Source: Mauremys mutica
Lineage: Eukaryota; Chordata; Testudines; Geoemydidae
NCBI RefSeq assembly: GCF_020497125.1
Contig: NC_059077.1
Location: 31,385,340-31,449,339, forward strand
Direction of reading: 5' to 3'
DNA: 64,000 nucleotides
Below, piece by piece: positions 45,936-59,246 of this stretch. Positions within the stretch are counted from its first letter, which is position 1. The number at the start of each line of letters is the position of its first letter. Made by a program: the position numbers and the translations under genes. The notes beneath the pieces were generated by a model, which was not told the origin of the DNA, did not search any database, and was given only the letters and a program-made list of their open reading frames with translations.

Positions 45936-46949
45936 CACCCTGAAAAAGGCTTGTTTTCATGTCAAGTTTTGTTTCAAAACTCAGCTCTTTTAGCCAAGAT
46001 CCTGTCTAAAAGGCTATGGTTACAATTTTTGAAAAACAGGAAAAGGATTTTTCTCACCCAAACTCAAAAAAAAAAATTTAAAAAATGGCTGCTGGGATTT
46101 TGCTCAAATTTTCCAAATACAAATTGCCTTTAGCCAGAGAAAAATCATGTAAATGTATACCCTAAATTTTGAATATTTTTGGAGAGTTATGAGAACACAA
46201 AAACACAGGGATTTAATGGAATTTTAACTTAAACAGATGCTATAAGAATTCTTTATAATAATCACATACCAACAGGAGTCCAGCTCTGAAGGGCTGTCTA
46301 TCATATTTTTACAGAACCTTCCAATGGCATTTCGCCCACGTAAGTACTACAGGATTGAACTCTAGGATCTAGAGTCTTTCCAAGTGCAGAAAAACCCATG
46401 TAGTGGTGGGAAACTCCTATCTAATTTTATCATATTTGTGGAGTACCTGTTACCATATTATCTGAGTGCTGTCTCAGGGGTTCTCTGACTTACTCCCTTT
46501 CAACAAGTGGCACAAACTTTTGAAAAATACTCTTAGAAAAAACATTGGATTGTGGGATTAGAATCAGGAAGGATTAACTTTGTAACATTATGAGAATGCG
46601 TTCCTCTTGTGTTCTTTTCTATTTTAGTTACACGGATTATCATAAGAATGAGATTTTTAATCCCTCCTTGTTCATTGAAAGACTCTGGGGTAGCCTACTA
46701 CACTGGTCTTTTAAAGGTTCCATAATTTGATTGGCCTTTCCTATTCTCCTCACTTTCCTGTCTGAGCAGTCAGAGAGTGGTAGAACAACCATCCAGCCAA
46801 AACAGAAAATATTTTAAAAGGTCACTACAGCAGTACAAAATTCTGTTTATTACAAAACAAACTGGATTTGACATTAAAACTCTTGCTTGGCAGATGCAAA
46901 CCAGTCAAGCCAAACCACAGCATTGTTATCAACAATGTTCAAGGCACGA
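45936..46949. other. Non-coding spacer
   Basis: No recognisable element. Only random short frames. Confidence 0.5.
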
Positions 46950-48060
46950 AAACCTCCAGGAAATTGAGTAATTTTGCCGTCCTCAACAATATGTGTCATG
47001 GTTTGTGACTGCTCACATTAACATAGTGGACTGTCTCTAAAATACCACCAAAATTCCACTGCAACACAAATTCCAGGTCCGGTATGAAAGCAGTTCAGAA
47101 GGCTCCATTTCCTTTGCAGTAAATCAAACACAGGTTGACACTGAGTGGGGTCCAAGACAAGATAATTATTTGTCACTTGATCTGCGGACCATGAAGCTCG
47201 TCACGTGTTCTCTACTGTAAATCCCTCACCCAGTAAACTTATCCACAATGAGCGACATGAGGGCAGACAACCAGGTGATGGATTAAACAACTCTTTAATT
47301 AACAGTAGATGTGGCATATCATGCAGTTTCATCATGACCTTTGCTACACTTTCCTCTATGCGAACACTGAGTGGAGCAATATTGCAGACAACTGGTAACC
47401 ATGGTAGAGGAGTAGATTTAAGTGTGCTTGAAATAATATGCATGTTGGAATTAAGCTGTACATCAATCATCTTTGGCCTGGTCTACACTGGGGGCGGGGC
47501 CGAACTAAGGTACGCAAGTTCAGCTACGCGAATAGCGTAGCTGAACTCGAACTACCTTAGTTCGAACTACTCACCTGTCCAGATGCCGCGGGATCGAAGT
47601 CCACGGCTTCCCCGTCGACTCCGCCACCGCCGTTCGCGGTGGTGGAGTTCTGGAGTCGACGGGAGCGCGTTTGGAGTTCAATACATCGCGTCTAGATGAG
47701 ACGCGATATATCGAACTCCGAGAAGTCGAACGCTACCCGCCAACCCACTGACGTAGCCTTTGTGTGAGACGAGCGAGCCCATACTAGAGCGCAATACTCC
47801 GCTGCTGAATAACAGAGTGCCAAGGGTGAAATTCGTAACATTTGGGCATTGGTGCCCCATGTTATTAAGGCCAGTTTTCTGAGCAGGTTGTTGGGCATTT
47901 TGACTTTAGTCACAGTCTTTGTAAGATCGTCACAATATGTGGGAGAGAGATTCTTGCTATTATGAATGAAAAATAGGACAAGCGACACCATTTTGCTTCT
48001 CATCAAGGTCTGTAATTTGCTCACTTCTCTTAACACTAACAGATACATTGTACCACCCTG
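46950..48060 (-). mobile_element. Non-LTR retrotransposon C-terminal fragment, split by a MITE
   Basis: On the - strand two frames belong together: 48048-47746 (NNLLRKLALITWGTNAQMLR and YSAAEYCALVWARSSHTK) and 47470-47201 (IDVQLNSNMHIISSTLKSTP and LPWLPVVCNIAP). In the non-LTR families I remember, the thumb and C-terminal region of the reverse transcriptase reads in this order. The Harbinger-type MITE at 47473-47740 interrupts it exactly between the two parts. The copy is truncated and broken by stops. Clade uncertain (RTE-like or similar). A sister fragment lies at 56310-56930. Confidence 0.75.
47473..47740. mobile_element. Truncated Harbinger MITE
   Basis: Reverse-orientation relative of 10403-10698. 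It starts ggcctggtctacac and then runs through the same hairpin blocks (gttcagctacgc / gcgtagctgaac) and TTCGA motifs. The other terminal repeat is missing near gctacccgcc, so the copy is truncated. Confidence 0.85.
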
Positions 48061-49554
48061 TTCTTGTTTGCCTTAAAAGTATTGCTTATGTTGTATGATG
48101 AACACTGGTGGTTTCAGTTGCAAACCTAAGGTAATTGTTAATTGTGCAATGTGACATTATGAGGCAATACATAGCTAGTACAAGGCTGAAAGTCAAAAGA
48201 CTTTAACCACTCACAACTGCAATTATTACCCTGAACTGTACTACCTTGTTTCCTATTGACATCTAAAATTAAATTTCCATTAAAAAAAAAACAAAACTAG
48301 ACATAGCGTTATCACCTTGGAATGGTAGACCTGAGAATTGCATATTGCAATTGACAACCAACTAAAAAGCTCTTGTCATGTCCAAAGTTTATGTGCTATT
48401 TCAGGTATTTTGTGCATGTGTCCCATGTTTTCAGCTATGTTCGGAAAGACTGATGATGATTACTAAGATGCTTCACCATAAATCTGCTTTGCACAGTCTC
48501 TCCATTTGCAATTGAAAAGCAAAACAATCAGTTATCGCTGCTTACTGATCACCTGGGTGTCAGAAGATTGGCCACGCACATACCTGAACAAGGAAACTGA
48601 TAACTGTTGGCCCTCCAGATAAGGACATTGTGACATTGCTGGTGCAATGTAAAGAAGCTCCTACTCCCTGAGAAATAACTTCTTCATTCTTTTCTCACAA
48701 AAAAACTGAAAATGAATATTAAACATGAAGTAGACATTTTTTTGTTTCTAAGCTTCTCTCCCTCATCCCCAAAATATCTGAGGGGTGAAAAGTATGTTTG
48801 AAATGGGATCTTTAAGTTTTGTTTTGCAATAGCTCTGACAAGTCGTTTGAACTCCCTGTTGTGATCCAAAGACCACTGCAGGTAATCAGAAGCTATAGTT
48901 GTATCAAATCTACCCGCTCTTGCCATCAGCCTTGCAAGGAATACCAACTGCAGGTGTGACTGATGGCTAATATTTGGGACCTCCAGACTTAACGGCATGA
49001 GTGTCTACAGCTTGAACTAAAACACCAGACTATCTCAAACTAACAGCTGTGACATGACTGCATCTTCTATAGTTTAGCCCAGAGAGGGACATATCAACCA
49101 GTGGGTTATGCAACCTCTTCAAATTTGATAAAAAATAGGCTGAGGCTGTTATAGTGAATATAAAACCATAATTTACTGAAAGAGGCTACTTATTGTAAAT
49201 GGAACCAATCCCAAAGTCCTTACTCAGTTTGAAATCAATAGTTTTGCCTGAGTAAGGATTGTAGGGTCCAGATTCTTTCCTTTTGCAGAGGAAAAACAAG
49301 CCAAAACAGAAAGAGGACAGGAAACTCCACCAGGTTCCAGTCACAGTACCCACCCACCTCCATAGAACTTGCACTTCCCCTCACATCCACCCTGATTTCT
49401 GAGAATCCATCACACCAGAGTATTCCATGTGGTAGCCCTATGTCTCCCCAGTGACTCCTGATACTCTATGGCTTTGCCCATCCCTCTGTCAGCACAATGG
49501 TGACGGAGCTATGTTGGCAGGGCTTTTGCTTTATGAAGCAACTCTAAGATGTGT
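48061..49554. other. Non-coding, one unassigned frame
   Basis: A 104-codon - strand frame (48684-48998) has an internal stretch that looks protein-like (SDYLQWSLDHNREFKRLVRAI), but I do not know it. It abuts the LINE fragment upstream on the same strand. 49208-49268 is a palindromic relic (gtccttactcag ... ctgagtaaggatt). Confidence 0.4.
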
Positions 49555-49918
49555 CAGGGGATTCCACACAATCCAACGGTAACAAATTCATAGTGGAGCT
49601 CTCAGTAGTTTTCCCAGGTGGAACAATGCACATGGCACGCCATATTTGGGGTTGGGAAGGAATTTTCCTCCAGGGCAGATTGGCAGAGGCCCTGGAGGTT
49701 TTTCGCCTTCCTCTGCAACATGGGGCACGGGTCACTTGCTGGAGGATTCTCTGCAGCTTGAGGTCTTCAAACCACAATTTGAGGACTTCAGTAACTCAGA
49801 CATAGGTTAGGGGGTTGTTACAGGAGTGGGTGGGTGAGATTCTGTGGCCTGCATTGTGCAGGAGGTCAGACTAGATGATCATAATGGTCCCTTCTGACCT
49901 TAAAGTCTATGAGTCTAC
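49555..49918 (+). repeat. CR1 LINE 3' UTR
   Basis: Contains ttggggttgggaaggaattttcc, gcagattggcagaggccctgg, cttcctctgcaacatgggg and ends ggtcccttctgaccttaaagtctatgag, a typical CR1 terminal sequence. It is non-coding. Confidence 0.85.
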
Positions 49919-52900
49919 ATGGCACACCTATTTTCCCAGTCTTTGTCCTCCCAAATATTTCCTCTCCATGGAGGGCTTTCCACAGAGTTGTACAGTAAGT
50001 TGGGAAGAACAGTGGTTAGAGGTGGCACTCAACCCCCTTCTATGCAGACAAGGATTGCATGGCTCTAGCTTTATTTCCTTCCAGGACTAAAAACTAGAGC
50101 AGCTGTAAGGATAAGCCTGCCATATGCTAGAGACACACCAATTACAAAACAGGATCTATATCCTTAGTGCCATATTATCCATCAGTCAGTCTGAGACTGG
50201 ACAAGGCTGAGGTTTGATTATGTCAATATCAGAAAAAAATGAAGCCAAAGCTAGTGAGAAACTGAAAGAAAATAAAAAATAGTATTAAAAATTCCTGAGA
50301 TGCAAAGGGCTCTAAAAGATGTGTTAAGAAACAAACAAACTCCACTGTGATTCTAGCCAGGAATTCGGATTGGCTGGTTATCTGCTTAAACAGCTCTCAG
50401 ACTGTCCCAGCAGCAGAATGTCCTCCTCAGCCCGTATGACCAAAGCCACAGTTATTGGAAAAACTTCAAGAAATATAACATCATTCCGATGTCCTCCAGA
50501 TACTTCACAGTAACTAAAAGCTCTTTCTCTTCAGTCAATAAATAACTGCAGCTCCCTGTTGAAAGACAGGCAATGGAATGGCTCACTTTTCGCCTGGCTG
50601 GGAGTTCAAGCTCCTGGGAAAAGGTGAGAACCACTTTTACCCTGAAATGTTTATGCTAAATATTGCCATTGCACACACAACCCATTGTTCAACTACTTGC
50701 AGCAAGTGCAGTTTCCTTTCAGGCACTGGCTACATTATTTATTTGGGATGGGTGGTTGATTGTGCGGTTCATTTTGTATTAACTCTATTTGAGGTCATCT
50801 ATTGTTTAGTTACTTTCACTTACAAATTAGTTGACTTGAACAAAAAGAAAAATACCCAATGTTATCACAGAGAAAGAACCTTGAACAATTTCCAAGGAAT
50901 CTTGAAACAAGCCCTGAGACATATATAGTGTGAAGAGCTACAAAGTGTGTATGTGGGGGGTGGGGGTGGAGAAGAGGGATAAACCAGCAATAAACAAAAA
51001 TCATATAGGATAAATTCTTATCCTAATGATGTTGATGGCAAAACTCCTATTGATTTCAGTGGGTTTAAGATTGCCCATAATTCAATTTCTGGAATCACTA
51101 CAAAGCAGGATTAACTATGGAGATAGAAATGTAACAAAATTGCAGTAAGGAAGAAGAGACCTTGTGAGACCCTCTTTGCCACTTAAATCCCATGCAAGAT
51201 GTCATGGAAGTCCCAGAGATGCACTTTGTACTGGCTTTGAATTTCACCAATAGATTAATCTAATTTATCTGTGGTCTGGTTTAAGATTTTGTGTCCATTT
51301 ATAGTTCCTTAAGTCATTCTAACATTTTTGTTCCATTTGGTTATCTAAAGGAATTTATTTTTTGTCAGTAAATACTAGTGTCAGATAAAATCTCAGGTAA
51401 GATTCATGAGATTTTATAGCAGTCAAATAATGCTTTTTAACAGATAATTATCCCTTACATTGTAAGGAATTATGTAGCCATTCAATAAAATATGGATTTT
51501 TTTTAGTTAAATTGTCATTTTAGGGGAATAAGATAGAAAATGAATGTTATCTAATCTCAATATAAGCCATAACAAGAACATTTTCATTTGATTGATTTTA
51601 TCTCTTGAGGGAAACACTGCATGAATATAATTTTGGAAACCAGCTGTTATATTTCAACTTTTTTGAAAGGCTCTATACAGTGGAAATGAAGAACATGTAC
51701 AACAAATATAGTTTTCTCTATGGTTCATTCGAGAAAACAAATTACCTTAAACTGGAATGCATGACATCCTGTATGAAGCATTAACCTACACTATGCTTCC
51801 TGCAAAACCACCTCATCTTGTTAATAAAAATTCTCAGCACTTTTTTCTTTAAAAAAATGTTAAATACTGGTATTCCATTTATTAAAGATAACTAAAATCC
51901 TTGTAATTGCCAGCAGTAGGATAAAGAGCTCCAGTTTCAGTCATATCCTACATTGTAGTCTCAAACAGCATGATCAGTTTCATCAAAAGCCAGTGTGTCC
52001 TGGACTTCAGGAAAAGGAGTGGTTGGCTTTTGTGCACCAAACTTCCGGAAATCTGTTTACAAGGAGTTTGCTTTGTTGCAACATTTCTAAATCTGTTGTG
52101 ATTCTCCTTAGAAAAATGCTGACTTCATTGGGGCATATGGCTATCTGCCTATGTTTTCTTTCCCTCGGGCAAGTGTGTCTGTTGTGGACACATATTAGAA
52201 TTTGAGATCACATGAAAGATATCATAGCGGAAGCGCATAGTAGATGTAAAATATTTTTTTATCAAGCTGGCTATATAATCTCATCAACTATTTATTGTAC
52301 CACCTGTTCCAGCACTGACCTGTTTGATAGGATATAAACCATAACCTGCCTGATAATGAATATGATAAATAATATGAAAAATGTCCCTGCTTTCTTGATC
52401 TCATGATGTCATCTCTGGAGCTTTGGAGGATCCCAGAGACAGTAGAACAACTACAGTTCCACTGCACAGAGACCAAGTTGATGTGGGTGCGGCAGAAATG
52501 GTTAGGTAATGGGGCTGGAACTGAGGAATATTTTATGCAAATAAAAACATGAGATTATGAACTGATTTTTGATCTTATCTCTAAGCATATATTATAGTAT
52601 GTTTGTAAGCATGATGTAAATATCATCACCAAAAACTAGTAGGTGGACTCTTTAAGTAGCTAATGAAACAGAAACACATTATGTTTGTGTTTGTAACAAG
52701 AGGTACTCCATACCGTACATCTATAAGTGTTACAGCTCTGTCAAATCAATAAAGAGAATGGTGAAATGATGTTAGAATAAAAAATGCCCCTGTATATATT
52801 GAAAAATATATTTTCTTGATTCAAGTTTATGTACTATATATTTCAATATTATTTTGTTCCCCGTATAATTTTCTGTCCTGGTGTCAAGGAGAAACTTTTA

Positions 52901-53131
52901 TGAAGAGAATATTAAAAACAAAAACAGGATATTGTTATATCATGTAGTGAGTTTCATTTCAGCACTACACCTTAGAAATAAAATTAGATAGATTTAGGTT
53001 TACAACATGTCATTTTCGCCTTTAGAAAAGCTTGCTATGTCATGTGTATAATGAACAGGAAACAGATGTCTCCTGGAGATTTTAAAACATATTTACATCT
53101 ACTTACTAAAATGTGAACTTGAATCAAAATA
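49919..53131. other. Non-coding stretch
   Basis: No element could be named. 51010-51070 has a weak palindromic relic (actcctattgatttcagtggg). Frames are short. Confidence 0.5.
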
Positions 53132-54156
53132 CAGTTGAACCCTGTTATGTCGCCGGCCTAGGGGTTTGCCAAAAAGCGTCGAGATAACCGATGATCGAGA
53201 TAAACCCCTATCCACCCCCCCACCCCTGAACTCCCCTGCCCTCTCTCCAACACCCCCTTCCTGCCCCCTTACCGCGGTGCCTGCACGTGGCTGGATCCGG
53301 CGAAGCGGGACGGGGAAGCGGGGCCGGGCGGCCGTGGACGGGGACCCGGAGCCGGGCAGCCAAAGAAGCGGGGACCGGGTAAGCGGGGCCGGGCGGCAGG
53401 TGAAGCGGGGACCGGGTAAGCGGGGCCAGGTGGCAGGCGAAGCGGGGACCGGGTAAGCGGGGCCGGGCGGGCGGGAGGGGAACGGGGAAGCGGGGCATGG
53501 CGGGGACCGGGGAAGCGGGGCCGGGCGGGCGGGCGGCGAAGCGGGGACCGGCGAAGCGGAGCCGGGCGGGCGGGCGGCAGGCGAAGCGGGGACCAGGTAT
53601 GCGGGGCCGGGCGGGGCCAGGCCGGGACCGGGTATGCGGGGCCGGGCGGGCGGGGCCGGGCAGGGACCGGGTATGCGGGGGCGGGCGGGCGGCGAAGCGG
53701 AGCCGGGCGGACGGCGAAGCGGGGACCGGCGAAGCGGAGCCGGGCGGACGGGCAGGCGGCGAAGCGGGGACCGGCGAAGCGGAGCCGGGCGGGCGGGCGG
53801 GCGGCAGGCGAAGCGGGGACCAGGTATGTGGGGCCGGGCGGGGCCGGGCAGGGACCGGGTATGCGGGGCCGGGCGGCTGGGGACACGGTGGGTCGGGGAC
53901 GCGGGGAGCGAGCGGCTGGGGACGCGGGGAGCGGGCGGCTGGGGAACCGTGCGGCTGGAGAGCCGGGGAGCGGGCGGCTGGGGACACGGTGGGTCAGGGA
54001 CGCGGGGAGCCGGGCTCGAGATATTAGGGTTCGGCGAATCGACATAACGGATGAGAAACCCATAAGACAAAGAGGGAGTTTGGCGGTTCCACTTGTAAAA
54101 CGTCGACTTAATAGGATTGGCAAGTTAACCGAGGTCGAGATAAATGGGTTCGACTG
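53132..54156. mobile_element. Pogo/Tigger-like MITE enclosing a minisatellite
   Basis: The ends are inverted (cagttgaaccc and gggttcgactg) and bounded by TA at 53130-53131 and 54157-54158. Subterminal blocks also mirror each other (cgagataac / cgagataaa and tcgacataacgg). This is the layout of a pogo/Tigger-type element. No transposase is present. Instead the middle is a long CpG-rich tandem array. The head of the element (ctgaactcccctgccctct) recurs at 59247. Confidence 0.8.
53270..54015. repeat. CpG-rich minisatellite
   Basis: The first part repeats a unit near 37 bp built of gaagcggggacc, gggtaagcgggg and ccgggcgg, with length variants. The second part (from about 53870) repeats gcggctggggacgcgggg units. 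Runs of gggg and cgggcggg make G-quadruplexes likely. Because the units keep the array free of stops, frames of 176-323 codons appear on both strands. They are low-complexity Pro/Ala/Arg or Gly/Arg and are not genes. Confidence 0.9.
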
Positions 54157-54158
54157 TA

Positions 54159-55535
54159 CCTACTTACCATTAGAGAGATAAGGTGGGTGAGATAGTATCT
54201 TTTATTGGACCAACTTCTATCTCACCTATCTTGTCTCTCTAGTATCCTGAGTTATAACACAGCTATGACTCTGCCCACTTACTACTAGTAAGCCAATCTA
54301 TTTGGTAACCTTAAATATATAGACTGGTTGCTGTTGGTTGGTTTCTAAATTTACCCACACAATTTCACTAAACTGGTGCAGGAGATACAATTGGATGTTG
54401 TGAATGAAAGAGTTTTTCTTTGCATCTGAAACTCAACAAAAGGTTAAAAGTTAACTCCAAGATAAAAACTTTGTTACAGTTGAGTTAAAGTTGAAAATAC
54501 AGATCTGTAGCTTTAGGTGAAATTTTCTTACGTGTTTTGAACTCTAAAAGAAAAAAAGTTAAATAGAAAATTCAAAGCTTAAAAAAAAGGAATAGCTCTA
54601 TCATTGTAAACCAGAATCTTGGCCAAATAGGGCTACCACTATCATTCAAACATATTCTCTTATTTTCGCTATGGCCGTTGTAGAGAGCAGGAGTGAAGAG
54701 ATGGTTTTATAGCTATTGCTCACATCTTTCCATTAGAAGAACACTGGCAACTGGCCTTATCCACTGACACAAAAGTCCACTTCCAGAAAGCTCATCACTG
54801 GATAAGATACTACAAGATCAATGTTTCTAGGCTCCACTCTCATGAATGATTATCGTACTGCTGAGCCAATCTTGTTGAGACATCCTTTAGTAAGTACAGC
54901 TCTTAGGAGTAGCAGCTCTTGCTTCCCTGTGGAGACTTGGTGCTTCCGTGCATAGTCAAGTTGTTTATGGGACTTGATGAAAGATAACATTTGGCTATAT
55001 GCAATCTTAATGTCAGCATAGCCGGAAATACTTCCCTCAGCCAATGGTCTTTGTCTTCTCCACCGCAGGCAGAATCCTAGTTGATGAGTTTTTCCCCAAC
55101 TTCCACACTGGTAACTTACTGTATTTCAGACTTCTTGAACTGGAGTCTGGAAAACAGAGAGGGCCCTTACTCTTCCCTGAAGACTTCTGAGACTCTTTAA
55201 GCTGTGTGAATCGTAATAGGAAAGCCTACAGAGAGTGCTTCTTACATTGCCTTTTCATCTGAGGCTGCTTTGTCTGAGGTAGTCAGAAGGGGGATGCTTA
55301 TTAATTTGCAGACTCCACTTGTCCACTTGTCAGCCCCTTTTGTTCTGAGCAAATGAGGCATAGATTTCTTAGAAAGATACTCAGAGAAAGGGCTGCCATA
55401 CTTGAAGCAGTAACCACTACCACTGAGCTGCAGCATCACGGAACCCACCCTTCCATATTTTTGTTTAGGATTGGAAAACACTGCCTTTCTTTGTGTGTGA
55501 GGGCATATAAGGACCCTCCAAAAGTTGTGACTGCG
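54159..55535. other. Non-coding, with a PLE tail relic
   Basis: 54182-54250 (ggtgagatagtatcttttattggaccaac) is a fragment of the PLE family also seen at 26542-26600. The rest is without feature. Confidence 0.5.
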
Positions 55536-56195
55536 TGATGGGGTGTCCACCCCACAATTGCCCTGAAAGGGTTAAGGCTGATTAAGAAGGGGGCTAATTA
55601 ACCCAACAGGCCACAGCTGAAAGGAATCAGGTGGCTAAGCAATCCCCTGACTGAGGAAGAAAGCCCAGCTGGGGAGGAACGAGCTGGGCTGGATTTATAA
55701 ATACAGGAAATTAGAAGCAGAGAGGGCTGTTGGGAAAGTCTGCAGTTGCAGGGAGGTGTGTTTGGACTCGCAATCCCAGAGTGAGGGAAACCAGGAAGGT
55801 AGGATAAGAATCAAGGAAAGGCAGTAAGGTCTAAGAGGGAACAGACCTTGACTGCTGGCTAGAGGGTCCCTGAGTCAGAACCCAAAGTAGAGAGCGGGCC
55901 CAGCTTCCCCTGTCAGCCACTGAGGGAGTGGTACTAAGAGACAGTGAATAGGAAGACTGCCTGAGCCTGTTTGTTGGAAGAGACTTCCCAACCCAAGAAG
56001 GAAAAACCATTATGTGACCTGGCTGGGGGCCAAATCACAAACAGGCAGCAGCGGTTCGTGGAGTGAGAGAGGGACTGCAGACAAGAGAGAGAGATGGCAT
56101 GCTACTGCAGCAGGGGCATCTACCTCACAAGCCAATTCCCAGAGCGGCCAGGAGAAGGTGCCATCCCTGTGGTAAGTGGACCACCTTGTCATAGG
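55536..56195 (+). repeat. LTR-like sequence
   Basis: Begins tgatggggtgtccacccca and contains aacaggccacagctg, cccagctggggagg, a possible tata box (atttataaatac) and repeated gagag/agcc blocks. It resembles an LTR in composition and length, and shares its head with 45424-45935. No target duplication was found. Confidence 0.5.
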
Positions 56196-56309
56196 CAGCT
56201 ATTGATGAGTTGTAAAATTCAAAATTAACAGTTTTGAACCCCATATCTAGTGATCTCATTTGAGCAAGACAAGCAAAATAAGGCTAAAAAAACCCAGCTA
56301 AATAGTCTG

Positions 56310-56930
56310 GAGTCAGTCAATGGTCTCTGAGGCAGTGTTCAGCTTGGGAAGGCCTCTGTGGAGCCCAATACAAAAAGTAACTATCCAGCATGTGCACCGC
56401 ACTCTCCACAACACCACAGTTGCACAGTGGGCTGTCCTGGATGCCCAGTCGGTCATGGCACAGTGAACCATGCCACACCTGAACCTAGAGGCGACATGAG
56501 AGCCCAAAGCCAGGTAGTTGCTCATCTGGCCTGGTGGTGATATGGGAGTTCCTGTTAGTGGCAGAGGCTCTTTCCCATTCCGTCCACCAAAGTGAGCTGC
56601 ATGGAAAGCATGCAGTACTGTCCCGATAGGATTTCTGCTATACAGTCAGTGGCATATATCCCTGAACACTTCAGTGCGGTATTTGCTGTACTTTGATTAG
56701 TTTGTTGGATGCATTCTGATGCGGATATTAGGTGGAGGGATATTGGCTAGGACTGTAAACATACAAGTTTTGTTGGCTTCAGGGCACCTATGAAAATTCT
56801 GTTGGTATGATTAAGCTGTGCTTCTACCACTCTAGTGCAGACAGAGCTTAATCAAACGGGGGCACAATATTCTTCAACTGAGCAGCAGAGAGTGAGTCCT
56901 GTACTATACAGTATTGTCACATTCCCCTGG
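56310..56930 (-). mobile_element. Second fragment of the same non-LTR family
   Basis: The - strand carries CCSVEEYCAPV near 56870, equivalent to YSAAEYCALVW at 47800, and downstream the cysteine-rich end RFRCGMVHCAMTDWASRTAHC, GLHRGLPKLNTA, a C-terminal pattern of Cys and His seen in non-LTR reverse transcriptases. It is broken by stops. The two fragments overlap in the same domain and so are separate copies. Confidence 0.7.
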
Positions 56931-59246
56931 AGGGTAATCACTGGGTAACCAAAACTGCAACCAACAAACTGAATCTATTGGATCCTGGTTACTGTGGACA
57001 TAGACAAGAACAAGGATATGTATTAAATGTTGGCACAAAGAATTATGAGTATAGTAATTGCTGGATCAACCTATCTACCTATGTGCAAGAATTTTGGGAA
57101 AGAACCATAAATACTTACACATAATTAGGTTTGGCTAATTCAATATTTTTTTTAAATAATTTTGATGGATTACATCAATGTTTGTTTTTAATATTTTTTT
57201 TTCTGTTTTTATCCATTTAAATTTTCAGTTTTGGGAAATAATGGCGGGTCAAACAACAATTATTTAATGACAGTAGACATTGATATTCAAAAATTAAACA
57301 TTTAATCTTCAAACACAAAGTGTGAGAATCATATGTCAAAATATACAAAGTAAATATGCTTAAATCAAACTCTAGTTCTCAAGCAGCATTTTCTTTCCTT
57401 CGCCTAACTGTAAATTTTTTTTATTATCAGTGGAAATATTTTTTGTCGGTTTGTGTGTATATGATATTGATTGTTTGCCAACAGTTACCGATAAAAATTG
57501 AATCCTTCCAAGCCTTCCCAGAATGGACATTTCAGTTCTGACTCATCTCTAATTCTGAAAGCTAAATGCTTATTCTTTCTTGGAAATACTTCATTCTTTA
57601 CCACCACCACCAGCCCCACCCCACTACCCTCCCACCTCCCACCCCTGTCAACCGTGCTCTGAGCAAGGATTCTCACACTTATCCAGTGTAGAAGATTTTT
57701 TTGTACACCACTTCCCCTCCTACTCAGAATTACATAATATCCTTGTGACAACTAAGCAACTGCTCACATAGAAAAGCAATCATAAGAAAATTAAGTATTC
57801 TTAGCTGTCTTTAGTACAACATATTTAGTTCTTTATGGAACACATGTTGAAATTCTGGCCTTGTTGAAGTTATTGGGAGTTTTGTCTTCAGTAGGGTAAG
57901 GGTTTAACCCCCACTGTCTACTTTGCTCTACATTTCATTTCCCACTCTCATCTGCTCTGCTTCCCTCAACTGCAACCAAGAAGGAAAGTCAATGCCATGG
58001 TACCAGCCAGCTCTGCATGGACCACCAGTGGTCCACTAATAACCACTTGGGAACCACCAACTTATAGAATATCTATTTCTCTCCTTTATGTAAGAATGTT
58101 CATTCTTCCCTTGCAGCAGCAGCATCATTGATCAGTATCCTCTGTCATTCAAAATTTCTGGTAAAATTAAAACTGCACTCTTTGATGTTATACTAGTAAA
58201 TGGGTAGTGAGTAAGAAGGATCCCTGTTAGTGATGTTATGGCCAAGGTTTTCAAAAGTGTTCAGTAACTCAATTGTTAAATGCCCAATCTGAGACACTAT
58301 GAAGGATATTGCTTTTCAGAAAATGCTGAGCATTCATCCACCTTCTGAAAATCAGGCCCCTTAAAGGTATCTCAAGATGAGAACCAAAAAAATTAGGCAC
58401 CCAAAAATTACTATTCCCTTTTGAACAAAGTGGCCTATTATATAAAAAGGCAATGTGCTTTTAATGCCTCGTGAGCTTCATCCTTTCCCCATCACTTTGG
58501 ATGGTGCAGCTTCCTTCCCCAGGATGACCAGTTCTGTGGGCCAGTACCAACAGGGGTATAAAGCATGGCCTTGACTCCACCATGGCCCTCCCTTCCACTT
58601 TGGGGCAACTTGCATCCCTGCAAGATTTCAGGAGGGAGTAGACCCTGTGTTTTCCTAAGCACTAAGGTAGCTTTTGTGCCTGGCCCTTGCTGTGCACGGG
58701 GAAGAGTAGGGGGAGTCTCTGTACTCCTTACCCCCAGCCAAGTACATCATGCTATGGCCAGATGCAATCCTCAGTGCAGATCAGGAGGGAGACTGCAAAG
58801 CTGGTGCTGGACCAGTCCCCTGGCATAAATTAGAGCAGTTGTGGTGGATCTATGCCAGTCAACACTCACTTTACATAAGGGGAATCCCCAAGTGGTCAGC
58901 TCCAATGGGTTAAATTCTGCTTTGAGATGAACCAGAGAACTCAGGCCAAAATCTTTATCAGGGATATACACTTCTGGTACTCTATTTCAGCAATTCTTTT
59001 AAGATTTTTTATATTCAGAATTCTGAAAAAAATTAGAACCTAACATTAATGTAGGTTAAGTTGATGTTTTTGGTCTTGGCTTGTTTAATGGGTACCTTGC
59101 AGTACTGTTTATATTGGGGAATGGAGAGAATACTGTTTGCTAACAGGAAATTAGGTTGCATTCATTATAAACACACTGGTAATCTTCTGGAATGTATTTA
59201 GGATTGTATTTTAACCCTGTCTGTCCTGCTATATTATACTATGCCA
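56931..59246. other. Non-coding stretch
   Basis: No element recognised. 57595-57650 is a C-rich run with cca units. Confidence 0.5.

Noticed and set aside
53099..54181. Five long overlapping frames (117-323 codons) on both strands
   Set aside because: They are produced by the GC-rich tandem array, which lacks TA-containing stops. The peptides are low-complexity Pro/Ala/Arg or Gly/Arg in several frames at once.
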